A DNA stretch of 64,000 nt from Pseudobacter ginsenosidimutans. GTDB lineage: Bacteria; Bacteroidota; Bacteroidia; Chitinophagales; Chitinophagaceae. Below, piece by piece: positions 35,176 to 43,574 of this stretch; within the stretch, counting starts at the first letter, position 1; every line of letters begins with the position of its first letter. The stretch is taken from NCBI RefSeq assembly GCF_007970185.1, contig NZ_CP042431.1, positions 3,224,001-3,288,000 on the forward strand, read 5' to 3'. Both the position numbers and the translations under genes were made by a program. The notes beneath the pieces were generated by a model, which saw only the letters and a program-made list of their open reading frames with translations, was not told the origin of the DNA and searched no databases.

Positions 35176-35212
35176 TTAGTTTTTGATGATCGATATATTG
35201 CTGATGCTGCAA

Positions 35213-36310
35213 TCAAACTGTAATTGATTCGCATTGATGCAGAAAGGCAGGATCAACACTAACGCCGATGCCGGGCAGGTCGGGGGCCGACAAAAAGAAT
35301 CCGTCGTAGATAACGCCATCCTGTACGGGGTCTATCAACTGGCCGGTCATAGCGGAGTCGAGATCGAAGAAACTGATACCGGGGCAGGCATAGGCGAGAT
35401 GAAGATTGGCGGTAACGCCGATCCTGCTTTCCAGCATGCCGCCGATCATACAGGCTGCACCTGCGTTTTGCGCCACTTCATGGATCTTCATGGCTTCCAG
35501 CAGGCCTCCTGCTTTCGCGAGTTTGATATTGAGGTAGTCGGCGGAGCCTGAATTCAGTTGCTGGCGGGCATCGTGATGCGTGTAACAACTTTCATCTGCC
35601 ATGATGGGAATGGGCGATTGTTCGCGCAATGCGGGAAGCAGGTCATTGTACCAGGTGCGCATCGGTTGTTCACAGAACTGGACCTTCAGGTCTCCCAGCC
35701 AGTTCAGCATCTGTGATGCTTCATCGAAAGTCCAGCCCTGGTTGGCATCTACACGTAATGCGATCTTATCTCCCACAGCATAGCGGATGCTGCGGATCCT
35801 GTCCAGGTCCTCTGCCGGTTGCTTGCCGAGTTTCACTTTGATCATCGTGGCGCCGGCGGCTTTGAATTCGCGGGCCTGCGCAGCCATTTTTTCCGCAGTG
35901 TCGATACCGATAGTGATATCGGTTTCAACGGTTCTCTCTTCTCCTCCCAGGAATTTGTACAAGGGTTGATTGGTGGCTTTTGCTGCAATATCATAGAGGG
36001 CCATATCGAAGGCGCTCTTGGCAGTGTAGTTGCCAGCTGTGCATCTGTGCAGTTCCTGCATCCTGGCAGGGATATCGAGCGGATCTTTTTCTTTCCATAC
36101 ATTGGCGAAATCACGGGCCATGGCTATACAGGTGTCCTGCGTTTCGCCAACGATGAATGGAAAGGGAGAGCATTCTCCAATGCCGGTGATGCCAGTATCG
36201 GTATGTACACGAAGCAGCATATTGCGTGAGCAATCCATGGTGCCGGTGGCAATGGTGAATGGCTCCATGGGAATGTTGAAACGATAGATGTCGATGTGCG
36301 TTATCTTCAT
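35213..36310 (-). CDS. Enolase-superfamily dipeptide epimerase / N-acyl-D-Glu racemase (DgcA-like)
   Basis: 365 residues, cytoplasmic. Muconate-lactonising subgroup residues: K158-x-K160 (MIKVKLG), metal ligands D188 (VDANQGW), E214 (CEQP) and D239 (ADES), and K263 (NIKLAKAGG). The D316-x-D318 pair (FFDLDSA) at the end of the barrel is the recalled hallmark of dipeptide epimerases, where it binds the substrate's free amino group. Two readings are possible: L-Ala-D/L-Glu-type dipeptide epimerase, or the DgcA partner of the adjacent DUF1611 protein acting on N-acetyl-D-Glu. The DxD pair favours the first, the synteny the second. It follows the DUF819 transporter gene by 25 bp in the operon. Confidence 0.85.
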   Translation of the reverse strand: MKITHIDIYRFNIPMEPFTIATGTMDCSRNMLLRVHTDTGITGIGECSPFPFIVGETQDTCIAMARDFANVWKEKDPLDIPARMQELHRCTAGNYTAKSAFDMALYDIAAKATNQPLYKFLGGEERTVETDITIGIDTAEKMAAQAREFKAAGATMIKVKLGKQPAEDLDRIRSIRYAVGDKIALRVDANQGWTFDEASQMLNWLGDLKVQFCEQPMRTWYNDLLPALREQSPIPIMADESCYTHHDARQQLNSGSADYLNIKLAKAGGLLEAMKIHEVAQNAGAACMIGGMLESRIGVTANLHLAYACPGISFFDLDSAMTGQLIDPVQDGVIYDGFFLSAPDLPGIGVSVDPAFLHQCESITV

Positions 36311-36335
36311 ATCTTTTAAATTTTTTTATCAGGGA

Positions 36336-37592
36336 TCAGGCTACCCATTGCAGTAAGAGCCCGCAGAGATAGCCGCCATAATTACCGAACACATATCCGA
36401 AAATGGCCAGCAACACGCCTACAGGTGCAAGCGCCGGGTGAAAGGCTGCCGCTACTACGGAAGATTGCGCTGCACCTCCCAGGCAGGCTTCACTGCTGAC
36501 AGCAAGAAAAAAGAAAGGGATCCTCATCATTCTGGCCACGAGTACCAGCAGCAGGATATGTATCAGTAACCAGATAGCACCCACCATCAGCACTCCCGGA
36601 CTTTTGAAGATAGCCAGCAGGTCCATCTGCATGCCGATGGCGGCAATGAGCAGGTACAGGAAGATATTGCCGATACGCGAGGCGCCGGCGCCTTCCAGTT
36701 TTCGTATGTTGGTAAACGATAGTGCAGACCCTATAAGCGTAGAGATGATCACCACCCAGAAAAAAACGGAAGTGAGGCTCAGTTTTTCCAGATAAGGCGC
36801 CTTCCTGCTGATGAAGGGAACGATATTGTCGGCCACCAGGTAGGCGAAGCCGGTAACACCGAATGCGATGCCGAGTATCAGCAGCAGATCATTCACAGAA
36901 GGAATGCGTAGCAAGCCCTGTTGATAGGATTCTACTTTGTCCTTCAGTTTTTCCACCGTACTCACATCGGCTTTCAGTAGTCTGTCGATCTTTTTGGTGA
37001 AGCCTGCACCATAGAGCAATATGGCCATCCAGGAGCTGGCGATCACTACATCCAGCATCACCATGGAAGAATAGAGGGCAGGACTTGGTTTGAAAACTTC
37101 ATAGAGTGCAGTCATGTTGGCGGTGCCTCCGATCCAGCTTCCGGAAACAGTGGCCAGTCCGCGCCAGGTGGCATTGGCTCCTTCTCCGCCAACTGTTTCG
37201 GGAGAAAAGGAAGAAACGATGAGCATGGCAAGCGGCCCGCCAATGATAATTCCGATGGCGCCGGTAAGGAACATCAGTCCCGCCTGGTGCCTTAGTTTCC
37301 AGAGCTCTTTGAAATCCACTCCGATGGTGAACAATACAAGACTTGCAGGCAGCAGGTATCGGGAAGCGATCTTATACAGATCAGTATTGTCGATGGAAAT
37401 GATATGGAAACTGGTCAGCAGGGAAGGAATGAAATAGCAGAGCAGGAGTGGCGGAAAGATGGTGTACAATTTCCTGAGCGTGGGATGTTTGCTTTGTGCA
37501 GAAGTGAAGATGAGGGCCAGCAGGGCAATGAGGATACCAAAAGTGGCTACATCATTCGAGACCAGGGAAGATTGTGCTTTCAGGAATATCAT
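36336..37592 (-). CDS. DUF819-family membrane transporter
   Basis: 418 residues with about ten or more hydrophobic segments (for example FGILIALLALIF, LVLFTIGVDF, MFLTGAIGIIIGGPLAMLIV, LFLYLLIAAIGM). The conserved segments around FTIGVDFKELWKL and GGTANMTALYE fit DUF819 (YjcL-like), which resembles sodium/solute carriers. Its start overlaps the stop of the upstream dipeptide epimerase gene by 4 nt (ATGA), so the two are translationally coupled. The genomic setting, between two dipeptide-epimerase-type genes, suggests that it imports the dipeptide, D-Glu or a related amino-acid conjugate; the family's substrate is not established to my knowledge. Confidence 0.85.
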   Translation of the reverse strand: MIFLKAQSSLVSNDVATFGILIALLALIFTSAQSKHPTLRKLYTIFPPLLLCYFIPSLLTSFHIISIDNTDLYKIASRYLLPASLVLFTIGVDFKELWKLRHQAGLMFLTGAIGIIIGGPLAMLIVSSFSPETVGGEGANATWRGLATVSGSWIGGTANMTALYEVFKPSPALYSSMVMLDVVIASSWMAILLYGAGFTKKIDRLLKADVSTVEKLKDKVESYQQGLLRIPSVNDLLLILGIAFGVTGFAYLVADNIVPFISRKAPYLEKLSLTSVFFWVVIISTLIGSALSFTNIRKLEGAGASRIGNIFLYLLIAAIGMQMDLLAIFKSPGVLMVGAIWLLIHILLLVLVARMMRIPFFFLAVSSEACLGGAAQSSVVAAAFHPALAPVGVLLAIFGYVFGNYGGYLCGLLLQWVA

Positions 37593-38626
37593 ACAGGCTT
37601 TTTAGAATGAACGCTTCTTTTTTCAAGACCTAATCCCGGTTTATTGTTCAGCAGGATCCTGCCCTCCGACAAAACAGGGTCTTTATAGGGATTGTTGGCG
37701 ATCAGCCAGGGACTGTCGAGGTCTACCCAATCACAGAGTGGCGCCAGCGCAGCTGCAGCGAGGATGGCATTGGAGGATTCGCCCATGCATCCGATCATGG
37801 TTTTGAGGCCGAGCGATTGCGCTTCCCGGATCATTCCATAACCCTCCCGCATACCCGAACATTTAACCAGCTTGATATTGATGCCGTGATAAACCTGTAC
37901 TGCTTTTTTTACGTCCGGCAATCGGAGCACCGCTTCATCTGCGATCACGGGCAACGGACTGTGTGCAGTTACCCAGGCGTTACCATCGGGGTCGGAAGCA
38001 GGCATGGGTTGTTCAATGAACAATACATTTTGTTCTTTCAGCCAGCCGATCATGTCCAGCGCCTGTTGGCGGTCTGTCCATCCCTGGTTGGCGTCTACTG
38101 TTATAGGTTTGTTTGTTTCTGCACGTACGGCATCGATGATGGCTTTATCATTATCTGATCCGAGCTTTACCTTGATGATCCTGAAATCCGTTGCCTGTCT
38201 AACTTTCTCACGTATTTCATCAGGATGATCTATCCCAACGGTGTAGGAGGTCAGCGGCATCTGTGAAGCGCTGGCATGGAAGAACTGATGGCAGGGCTTC
38301 TGACAGAGTTTGCCGGCCAGGTCATGCAGGGCCATATCGAGGGCCGCTTTCGCTGCGGTATTACCCGGAGCTGCACTGTCTGTATAATCCAGGATCTCAT
38401 CTATCTGGAAAGGATGATTGAATTGTTCCAGTTTGAGTGATGAGAGAAAGGATGTGATGGTGCCTGCATTTTCAGGCAGGTAATGTCCGGGAGATGCTTC
38501 GCCGCGGCCAATCATGCCTTCATGTTCCAGCTCGGTAAAAACAACGGTGGCTGCAGTAGTGGTATGTCCTGATATAGTGAAAGGATATTTCCTGATCAGA
38601 TCGTAAGTGTAGTATCTTAATTGCAT
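37589..38626 (-). CDS. Dipeptide epimerase (L-Ala-D/L-Glu epimerase type), enolase superfamily
   Basis: 345 residues, cytoplasmic. Active-site set by eye: K152-x-K154 (IIKVKLG), D178 (VDANQGW), E205 (IEQP), D230 (IADE), K252 (NIKLVKCSG) and D302-x-D304 (WVDLDSPW), the last being the dipeptide-epimerase motif. Length and order match YcjG/YkfB-like enzymes that convert murein-derived L-Ala-D-Glu to L-Ala-L-Glu. It is distinct from the other enolase-superfamily protein of the operon (35213-36310): they share the motif frame but little else, so this is not a recent duplication. It is 24 bp downstream of the mannonate dehydratase gene and overlaps the DUF819 gene. Confidence 0.88.
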   Translation of the reverse strand: MQLRYYTYDLIRKYPFTISGHTTTAATVVFTELEHEGMIGRGEASPGHYLPENAGTITSFLSSLKLEQFNHPFQIDEILDYTDSAAPGNTAAKAALDMALHDLAGKLCQKPCHQFFHASASQMPLTSYTVGIDHPDEIREKVRQATDFRIIKVKLGSDNDKAIIDAVRAETNKPITVDANQGWTDRQQALDMIGWLKEQNVLFIEQPMPASDPDGNAWVTAHSPLPVIADEAVLRLPDVKKAVQVYHGINIKLVKCSGMREGYGMIREAQSLGLKTMIGCMGESSNAILAAAALAPLCDWVDLDSPWLIANNPYKDPVLSEGRILLNNKPGLGLEKRSVHSKKPV

Positions 38627-38650
38627 AATATGTTGGTGTTTGGGGCGGGA

Positions 38651-39715
38651 TCACAGTAAAGCCATGGCTGCTTTCATATATCCTGCAGTATAGGCCATGC
38701 CTGCATGCCAGGGGGCATCGCAGCTCATTTGCGGCGTATGGTCAGGTATCAGTACGCCGTTGTATCCGTTATTTTTGAGGATACGAAGAATGCGGAACAT
38801 ATCGATATCCCCTTCATCGATGAACACTTCACGGTAGTTGGGCACTTTGCCTTTCACGTTCCGGAAATGGACATACCCGATCTTTTGTTGCTGAGCATAT
38901 TGTTGGGTGGATTGATAGATATCACCTTCTGTCATCTCGGCGAGTGAGCCGAGACAATACTCCAGTACATTGTGATTGCTTTTATGCAGGTCTAGCAATT
39001 GCTGGTACATATAAGGCTGGTACACGAGACGGGGCGTATCGCGCATATACGGCACCGGTGGATCATCCGGATGTGCTGCCAGTTTTACTCCTGCCTCTTC
39101 AGCAACGGGAAGCACCTGTTCGAGGAACCATGCGAAGCGGCGCCAGAGCTCCTGGTGAGTGATCCAGGGAATGAATCCTTCCTCTGGGTTCTCTTCGTAT
39201 TGCATGTTCCAGACCATTCCGGTTGGGATGGGCGTCTGGTCTATTGTTCCATCCATCCCCACTGATATGGCTTCACCGCGTGCGTATTGTCCTTTACTTC
39301 TACCGGCCACTCCTGCAAGTGAAAAATTGTATCCGATAATGGGAATACCGGCCTTACCAATGCTGCGGATGATCTTTTTGATGCGTTCAACCTGTTGTTC
39401 TTTACGCGGACCATCCAGGAGGATATCCGACCAGTGTGCCGGATCGAAGTTCTCGATGGCCTCCCAGATCAGTCCGGCATCGTTGATCTGTTTTTTGATG
39501 GCGCAGATCGAATCGTATTCCCAGATCGTTTCATCGCCTTTTGTAAAGCCCCATCCCTGGAGGTTTCCAAGAGGCTGATCGGATCTTTGTTGCTGGCTGC
39601 TTCCGGCGAAATAGTCCACCAGGTGTACCACCACATGGGTGGCCCCGCATTGCCGCACAAATTGGTAATTGCTGCGGTGAAGCATGTGTCTGTATAGTCC
39701 CATGCCTAAGTGCAT
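38651..39715 (-). CDS. uxuA: Mannonate dehydratase (UxuA family)
   Basis: 354 residues. The UxuA TIM-barrel features are visible: MGLYRHML start, GIPIIGYNFSLAGVAGRS, GMVWNMQYEENPEEGFIPW, KLAAHPDDPPVPYMRDTPRL (the metal-binding His/Asp region), VLEYCLGSLAEM, YVHFRNVKGKVPNYREVFID, and VLIPDHTPQMSCDAPWHAGM near the end. UxuA dehydrates D-mannonate to 2-keto-3-deoxy-D-gluconate in the glucuronate branch of hexuronate catabolism. It is flanked by an MFS hexuronate-type transporter (8-bp gap) and, downstream, by dipeptide epimerase. KDG kinase and KDPG aldolase are not in the window. Length is slightly under the E. coli enzyme (394), as in many Bacteroidota. Confidence 0.88.
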   Translation of the reverse strand: MHLGMGLYRHMLHRSNYQFVRQCGATHVVVHLVDYFAGSSQQQRSDQPLGNLQGWGFTKGDETIWEYDSICAIKKQINDAGLIWEAIENFDPAHWSDILLDGPRKEQQVERIKKIIRSIGKAGIPIIGYNFSLAGVAGRSKGQYARGEAISVGMDGTIDQTPIPTGMVWNMQYEENPEEGFIPWITHQELWRRFAWFLEQVLPVAEEAGVKLAAHPDDPPVPYMRDTPRLVYQPYMYQQLLDLHKSNHNVLEYCLGSLAEMTEGDIYQSTQQYAQQQKIGYVHFRNVKGKVPNYREVFIDEGDIDMFRILRILKNNGYNGVLIPDHTPQMSCDAPWHAGMAYTAGYMKAAMALL

Positions 39716-39723
39716 AAGCGATG

Positions 39724-40998
39724 TTAGTTTTGGTCAGCGATTTGTAAATGCCTGCGGTAGCGTGGTCTGACCATTACGGCCAGTATTGCCCAGGATAACA
39801 GATAAGCACAACCGCAGAATATGAAAATGGGTGTATAATCACCTGTTCTTTCCAGTACAAGTCCAGTGATGGAAGAAAAGATCATTCCCCCGATTGCTCC
39901 GGAGAACATGGCTATGCCGGTTACGGCGCCAGTTGCATTTTTTGGGAAGATATCCGATACCAGTGTAAAGATGTTGGACGCATAGCCCTGGTGCGCGAAA
40001 GTGGCCAGCGCTATCAGCGCGATCACCCAACCCAGTTGCTGAATGAAGGGAACGATCATTACAGGTATCACCAGCAGGGAAAGCAACAGAATGGTGTAGA
40101 TGCGTGCGGTTACAGGGATTGCGCCTTTGCTGACCATTCTTGAAGAGAACCATCCTCCGGCCAGTGCGCCTGCGTCGGATATCAGGTACACGATCACCAG
40201 GGGCCATGCCATACCGGTGATGCTCAACTGATGTTCGGAATGCAGGAATTTCGGAAGCCAGTACAGGAAGAACCACCATACAGGAGCAGTTAGGAAGAGT
40301 GATACAGCAAAGCCTAATGTTTGCCGGCGCAGTACCAATTGCTTCCACGGTAATTTGTCCATTGGTTCGGGTCCATCCTGTTCGATCCAATCCCTTTCCG
40401 CTTCAGAAATTTTTGGATGGTCCTGTGGTGCATGGTACCATTTGCGCCAGCAGATGAGCCAGAGGATACCAAGCATGCCGCTGATGATGAAAGCCCATTG
40501 CCAGCCGGCCTGCAATGCTATCCAGGGAATGGCAAGCGGTGTGATGATGGCTGCGATATTGGAACCGGAATTGAAAATACCCGTTGCCAGGGCTCTTTCT
40601 TTTTTGGGGAACCAGGTGGCCACTGTTTTTACCGCTGCCGGGAAATTGGCTGATTCACCGAGCCCCAGCAGGAAACGCATGATCACAAAAAGAAAGAGCG
40701 TTCCCGCGGCTGCATGCAGCATACAGGCCAGGCTCCAGATAGCAACCGCGATGGTATATCCCCATTTCACACCGAACCTGTCAAGCAATGCACCCGAGAC
40801 CAGCAGCCCGATAGCGTAGGCTGCCTGGAAACCTGCTACGATCCATCCATAAGCGGACTCCGACCAGTTCATGTTTTCCTGCAATAACGGAGCAAGCACC
40901 CCCAGGATCTGCCTGTCGATATAATTGATGGTGGTAGCGAAGAACAACAGCGCTACGATCTTCCATCTGTATTTTCCTGTGGGCTGCATGTGGTTCAA
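39724..40998 (-). CDS. MFS transporter, hexuronate (ExuT/ACS) type
   Basis: 424 residues with twelve predicted membrane segments. Anion:cation symporter/ExuT features: RWKIVALLFFATTINYIDRQ at the start, the loop motif DRFGVKWGYTIAV after helix 2, LGLGESANFPAAVKTVATWF with a later FPKKERALATGIFNSGSN, both typical of ExuT-like proteins. It should carry hexuronate (glucuronate or galacturonate) or a hexonate by proton symport across the inner membrane. It sits between the SDR (39 bp) and UxuA (8 bp), in keeping with a uronate uptake and breakdown unit. Substrate assignment follows context plus family and is not proven. Confidence 0.87.
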   Translation of the reverse strand: MNHMQPTGKYRWKIVALLFFATTINYIDRQILGVLAPLLQENMNWSESAYGWIVAGFQAAYAIGLLVSGALLDRFGVKWGYTIAVAIWSLACMLHAAAGTLFLFVIMRFLLGLGESANFPAAVKTVATWFPKKERALATGIFNSGSNIAAIITPLAIPWIALQAGWQWAFIISGMLGILWLICWRKWYHAPQDHPKISEAERDWIEQDGPEPMDKLPWKQLVLRRQTLGFAVSLFLTAPVWWFFLYWLPKFLHSEHQLSITGMAWPLVIVYLISDAGALAGGWFSSRMVSKGAIPVTARIYTILLLSLLVIPVMIVPFIQQLGWVIALIALATFAHQGYASNIFTLVSDIFPKNATGAVTGIAMFSGAIGGMIFSSITGLVLERTGDYTPIFIFCGCAYLLSWAILAVMVRPRYRRHLQIADQN

Positions 40999-41037
40999 CT
41001 TAAACTGTAGTGTTGTGTTTTCGGTTGTATGATGCTG

Positions 41038-41814
41038 TTAGAAGTTATAAGCTGCGCCACCATCTACCGGAAGTAATACGCCGGAGATATAGGCTGCGGA
41101 ATCGGAAGCCAGGAATAGTGCGGCATACCCGATGTCTTCAGGTTTGCCCAATGCTTTTGCCGGTATCCTGTTCATCACTTTTTCCTTTCTGGCTTTATCA
41201 CCATCGAGCGCAGCGGCCAGCATTTCCGATTGGATCCATCCCGGTGCAATGGCATTGATCCTGATGTTGAAAGGCGCCAGATCGGCTACCATAGTGCGCA
41301 TCATTCCGGTGAGACCTGATTTGGCGGTTGAGTAAGATACCACACGGTCTATGCCCATTACTGCCGCCATTGAACTGATCAGGAGGATGGAACCGTTCTT
41401 TTTGTTTTCGATCATACGGCGGGCCACTTCACGGCTGAGTGCGAAAGCGCCCAGCACATTGGTTTGGAGGATTGCAGCTAGATCTTCATCTGTGGTATCG
41501 AGCAGTGGTTTTTTCTGATTGCGTCCGGCATTGTTCACCAGGATGTCCACCACACCTGCTTTTTGTTCCACCTGCTGAAGGAGCTGTGGAATGGTTTGAA
41601 GCTGATCGATATCTCCCGTAACATAGTGGGCATTGCTACCCAGTTTGCTGACGGCCTCCTGTAATACCTGTTCTCTTCTGCCGGTGATCACTACTGTTGC
41701 GCCGGCTTCAATAAAGCAGGAGGCGATACCGAACCCGATACCGGTTCCACCGCCGGTGATGAGTGCGGTTTTATTATCGAGTCTGAATGGTTGTTTGTTC
41801 ATGTTGCTTTGCAT
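41038..41814 (-). CDS. SDR-family dehydrogenase, KduD/UxuB-like
   Basis: 258 residues starting at ATG 41814, which overlaps the previous gene's stop as TAATG; ATG 41802 (MNKQPF) is the alternative. Classical SDR motifs: TGGGTGIGFG cofactor loop, NNAG, catalytic Ser in ILLISSMAAV and YSTAK (Tyr/Lys intact), and the end VDGGAAYNF. Relatives are 2-deoxy-D-gluconate 3-dehydrogenase (KduD), gluconate 5-dehydrogenase and the SDR-type fructuronate reductase (UxuB) of Bacillus. Beside UxuA and an ExuT-like carrier, fructuronate to mannonate reduction is the most economical reading, since no other UxuB is present in the window. Substrate confidence is moderate. Confidence 0.85.
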   Translation of the reverse strand: MQSNMNKQPFRLDNKTALITGGGTGIGFGIASCFIEAGATVVITGRREQVLQEAVSKLGSNAHYVTGDIDQLQTIPQLLQQVEQKAGVVDILVNNAGRNQKKPLLDTTDEDLAAILQTNVLGAFALSREVARRMIENKKNGSILLISSMAAVMGIDRVVSYSTAKSGLTGMMRTMVADLAPFNIRINAIAPGWIQSEMLAAALDGDKARKEKVMNRIPAKALGKPEDIGYAALFLASDSAAYISGVLLPVDGGAAYNF

Positions 41815-42506
41815 TACATGATGCCGAATGTTTCGAATGCTTCCTTTGAGCTCATTCCTTTTTCCAGCGCCTCTTTTACGCGTTGTTCCCCGCGGCATTT
41901 TTCGATGGCTTTGGTGAATGCTTCTGTTTCCACTTCCTGCGGGATAACGATCACGCCGTCCAGATCACCGTAGATGATATCACCGGGTTTGATGATGGTC
42001 TGGTCGAAGAGGATGGGGATGCGATAGTCCAGCACTTTACCTCTCGGTCCCTGGTCCTGGGCGTAAGTGCCCATTCCGAAGATGGGGTAGTTGAAACGAA
42101 GCACTTCATTGGTGTCTCGCGTGTAGCCATTCACTACGGCGCCTGCGGCGCCGAGCCGGGAAGCCCTGGTGGTCATGAGTCCGCCCCAGAGCGCATAGCG
42201 CGGCGAAGCTCCGGAGCAAACATATATCTCGTTCCGCTGAAGACTGTCAAGCGCTTCGAACATCAGCCCGAATGGCTTGCGGAGCAGTGCGTTGCTTCCT
42301 TCATCGATCTTCTCTCCATATACATCGGCTTCCAGTACAGGCATGGCGCGGCCGATCACCACCATTTTACTGTCGAGTGGTTTGATGGAAGGCGGAAGGA
42401 ATTGTTGCAACAATCCGAGTTTGTCCAGCACATCTCCCACCAGTGCCGGAAATAATTCCTGTTTTGCAATTCCGAATAAAGCATCGTCATCTTTCCAGAG
42501 CGCCAT
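41814..42506 (-). CDS. RraA-family protein (dimethylmenaquinone methyltransferase-like / HMG aldolase fold)
   Basis: 230 residues, cytoplasmic, first gene of the ten-gene operon. RraA-fold segments: VGDVLDKLG near the start, GRAMPVLEADVYG, a glycine/Arg pocket (TRASRLGAAGAVVNGYTRDTN) and GDIIYGDLDGVIVIPQE at the end, with conserved acidic residues for a divalent metal. The family includes aldolases for 4-hydroxy-4-methyl-2-oxoglutarate and oxaloacetate decarboxylases, as well as the RNase E inhibitor; members in sugar-acid operons are thought to be aldolases or decarboxylases of keto-acid intermediates. Start and stop overlap the SDR by 1 nt. A -7 box lies about 30 bp upstream. Confidence 0.83.
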   Translation of the reverse strand: MALWKDDDALFGIAKQELFPALVGDVLDKLGLLQQFLPPSIKPLDSKMVVIGRAMPVLEADVYGEKIDEGSNALLRKPFGLMFEALDSLQRNEIYVCSGASPRYALWGGLMTTRASRLGAAGAVVNGYTRDTNEVLRFNYPIFGMGTYAQDQGPRGKVLDYRIPILFDQTIIKPGDIIYGDLDGVIVIPQEVETEAFTKAIEKCRGEQRVKEALEKGMSSKEAFETFGIM

Positions 42507-42535
42507 AAGTTGATTGAATTTGAATGATGTGGAAA

Positions 42536-42543
42536 CAAATGTA
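42536..42543 (-). promoter_or_regulatory. Candidate promoter (-7 box) of the ten-gene operon
   Basis: On the - strand TACATTTG matches the Bacteroidota -7 consensus TAnnTTTG. Transcription would start near 42530, leaving about a 24-nt leader before the RraA-like start. No TTTG is present at the ideal -33 distance. The rest of the divergent 177-bp region up to the AraC gene (42684) is where an AraC site would be expected, but I could not pick one. Confidence 0.4.
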
Positions 42544-42683
42544 AAGGGTCGGCAAAGCCTTGCTTTTACCTGTATTACCAGAAAGTGATACTATGTTGCC
42601 GGGAACCCGATCCGTCAATTCAAATGCCTCATCCGTTAATCGGCAGGGCGGGGAACGATAGAGTTTTACTAGTTTTCCCTTGA

Positions 42684-43565
42684 ATGCAACCTCAATTGAA
42701 AAATGTACCCCATTTACCCGGAACATCATCCTTCCTGCTGAGGGATATGATCGTTCCTTATTTTTCCAACCCGTTCCATTTTCATCCTGAACTGGAACTG
42801 ACCTTCATTGTGCAGGGCTCAGGGATCCGTTTCGTGGGAGATAATATTGAATACTTCGGGAGTGGTGATATGGTGCTGGTGGGTGCCAATCTTCCGCATC
42901 GCTGGAAGAACGATAAAGTGTATTATGAACTGGACAATGATCTTTACAGCCGCGCCATCGTGATCCAGTTCCGTGAAAATTTCCTGCGCAGCGATGCGGG
43001 CGAATTGCCCGAGATGGCTGATATCCGGAACATGCTTACACTCGCCAAGCGCGGGCTTAAGATCGTGGGAGCAACGAGGCAAAAAGTGGCCAAGAGAATG
43101 ATCGCCATGTTGCATCAGAACTCTATCGAAAGGATCGCCAGCCTATTGCTGATCCTCTCGAATATTGCTGCGTCCAATGAGTATGCAGTGTTATCAGGAA
43201 CAAGCATCGATCAATCTTACACCAGAAGCGATACGGAAAGGATCAGCCGGGTATATGCCTATATCATGGAGAACTTTACGGATGAGATCAACCTGCAGGA
43301 TGTGGCAGGTGTTGCCAATATGAGCCTGACTGCATTCTGCCGTTATTTCAAGAGTGTGACCAATAAGACCTTTTCCACTTTTCTGCTGGAAACCAGACTG
43401 AATTATGCCTGTAAATTATTGCTGAGTGATTCATTCAATATCACGCAGGTGGCCTTCAGGGCGGGTTTCAACAATCTATCCTATTTCAACAGGCAATTCA
43501 AAAAGATGAAGGGGATCTCTCCCCTTCAATATAAAAAACAGTTCCTGCAGGCACAGACTTACTGA
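42684..43565 (+). CDS. AraC-family regulator with N-terminal cupin, divergent from the ten-gene operon
   Basis: 293 residues. The N-terminal cupin sensor (FHFHPELELTFIVQGSGIRF, GSGDMVLVGANLPHRW) is followed by a two-helix-turn-helix AraC domain (EINLQDVAGVANMSLTAFCRY, then FNITQVAFRAGFNNLSYFNR, ending ISPLQYKK). Cupin-AraC proteins usually sense a sugar or sugar acid and activate a neighbouring operon. It is transcribed away from the RraA-like gene across a 177-bp gap, so it is the likely regulator of the operon at 42506-30668. The SDR at 43575 ends 9 bp beyond its stop on the other strand. Confidence 0.9.
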   Translation: MQPQLKNVPHLPGTSSFLLRDMIVPYFSNPFHFHPELELTFIVQGSGIRFVGDNIEYFGSGDMVLVGANLPHRWKNDKVYYELDNDLYSRAIVIQFRENFLRSDAGELPEMADIRNMLTLAKRGLKIVGATRQKVAKRMIAMLHQNSIERIASLLLILSNIAASNEYAVLSGTSIDQSYTRSDTERISRVYAYIMENFTDEINLQDVAGVANMSLTAFCRYFKSVTNKTFSTFLLETRLNYACKLLLSDSFNITQVAFRAGFNNLSYFNRQFKKMKGISPLQYKKQFLQAQTY

Positions 43566-43574
43566 GAACTTCTT

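Noticed and set aside
39839-40390. 183-codon frame overlapping the MFS transporter on the same strand.
   Set aside because: Out-of-frame shadow of a confidently recognised transporter; Arg/Ser/Pro-rich composition fits no protein family.
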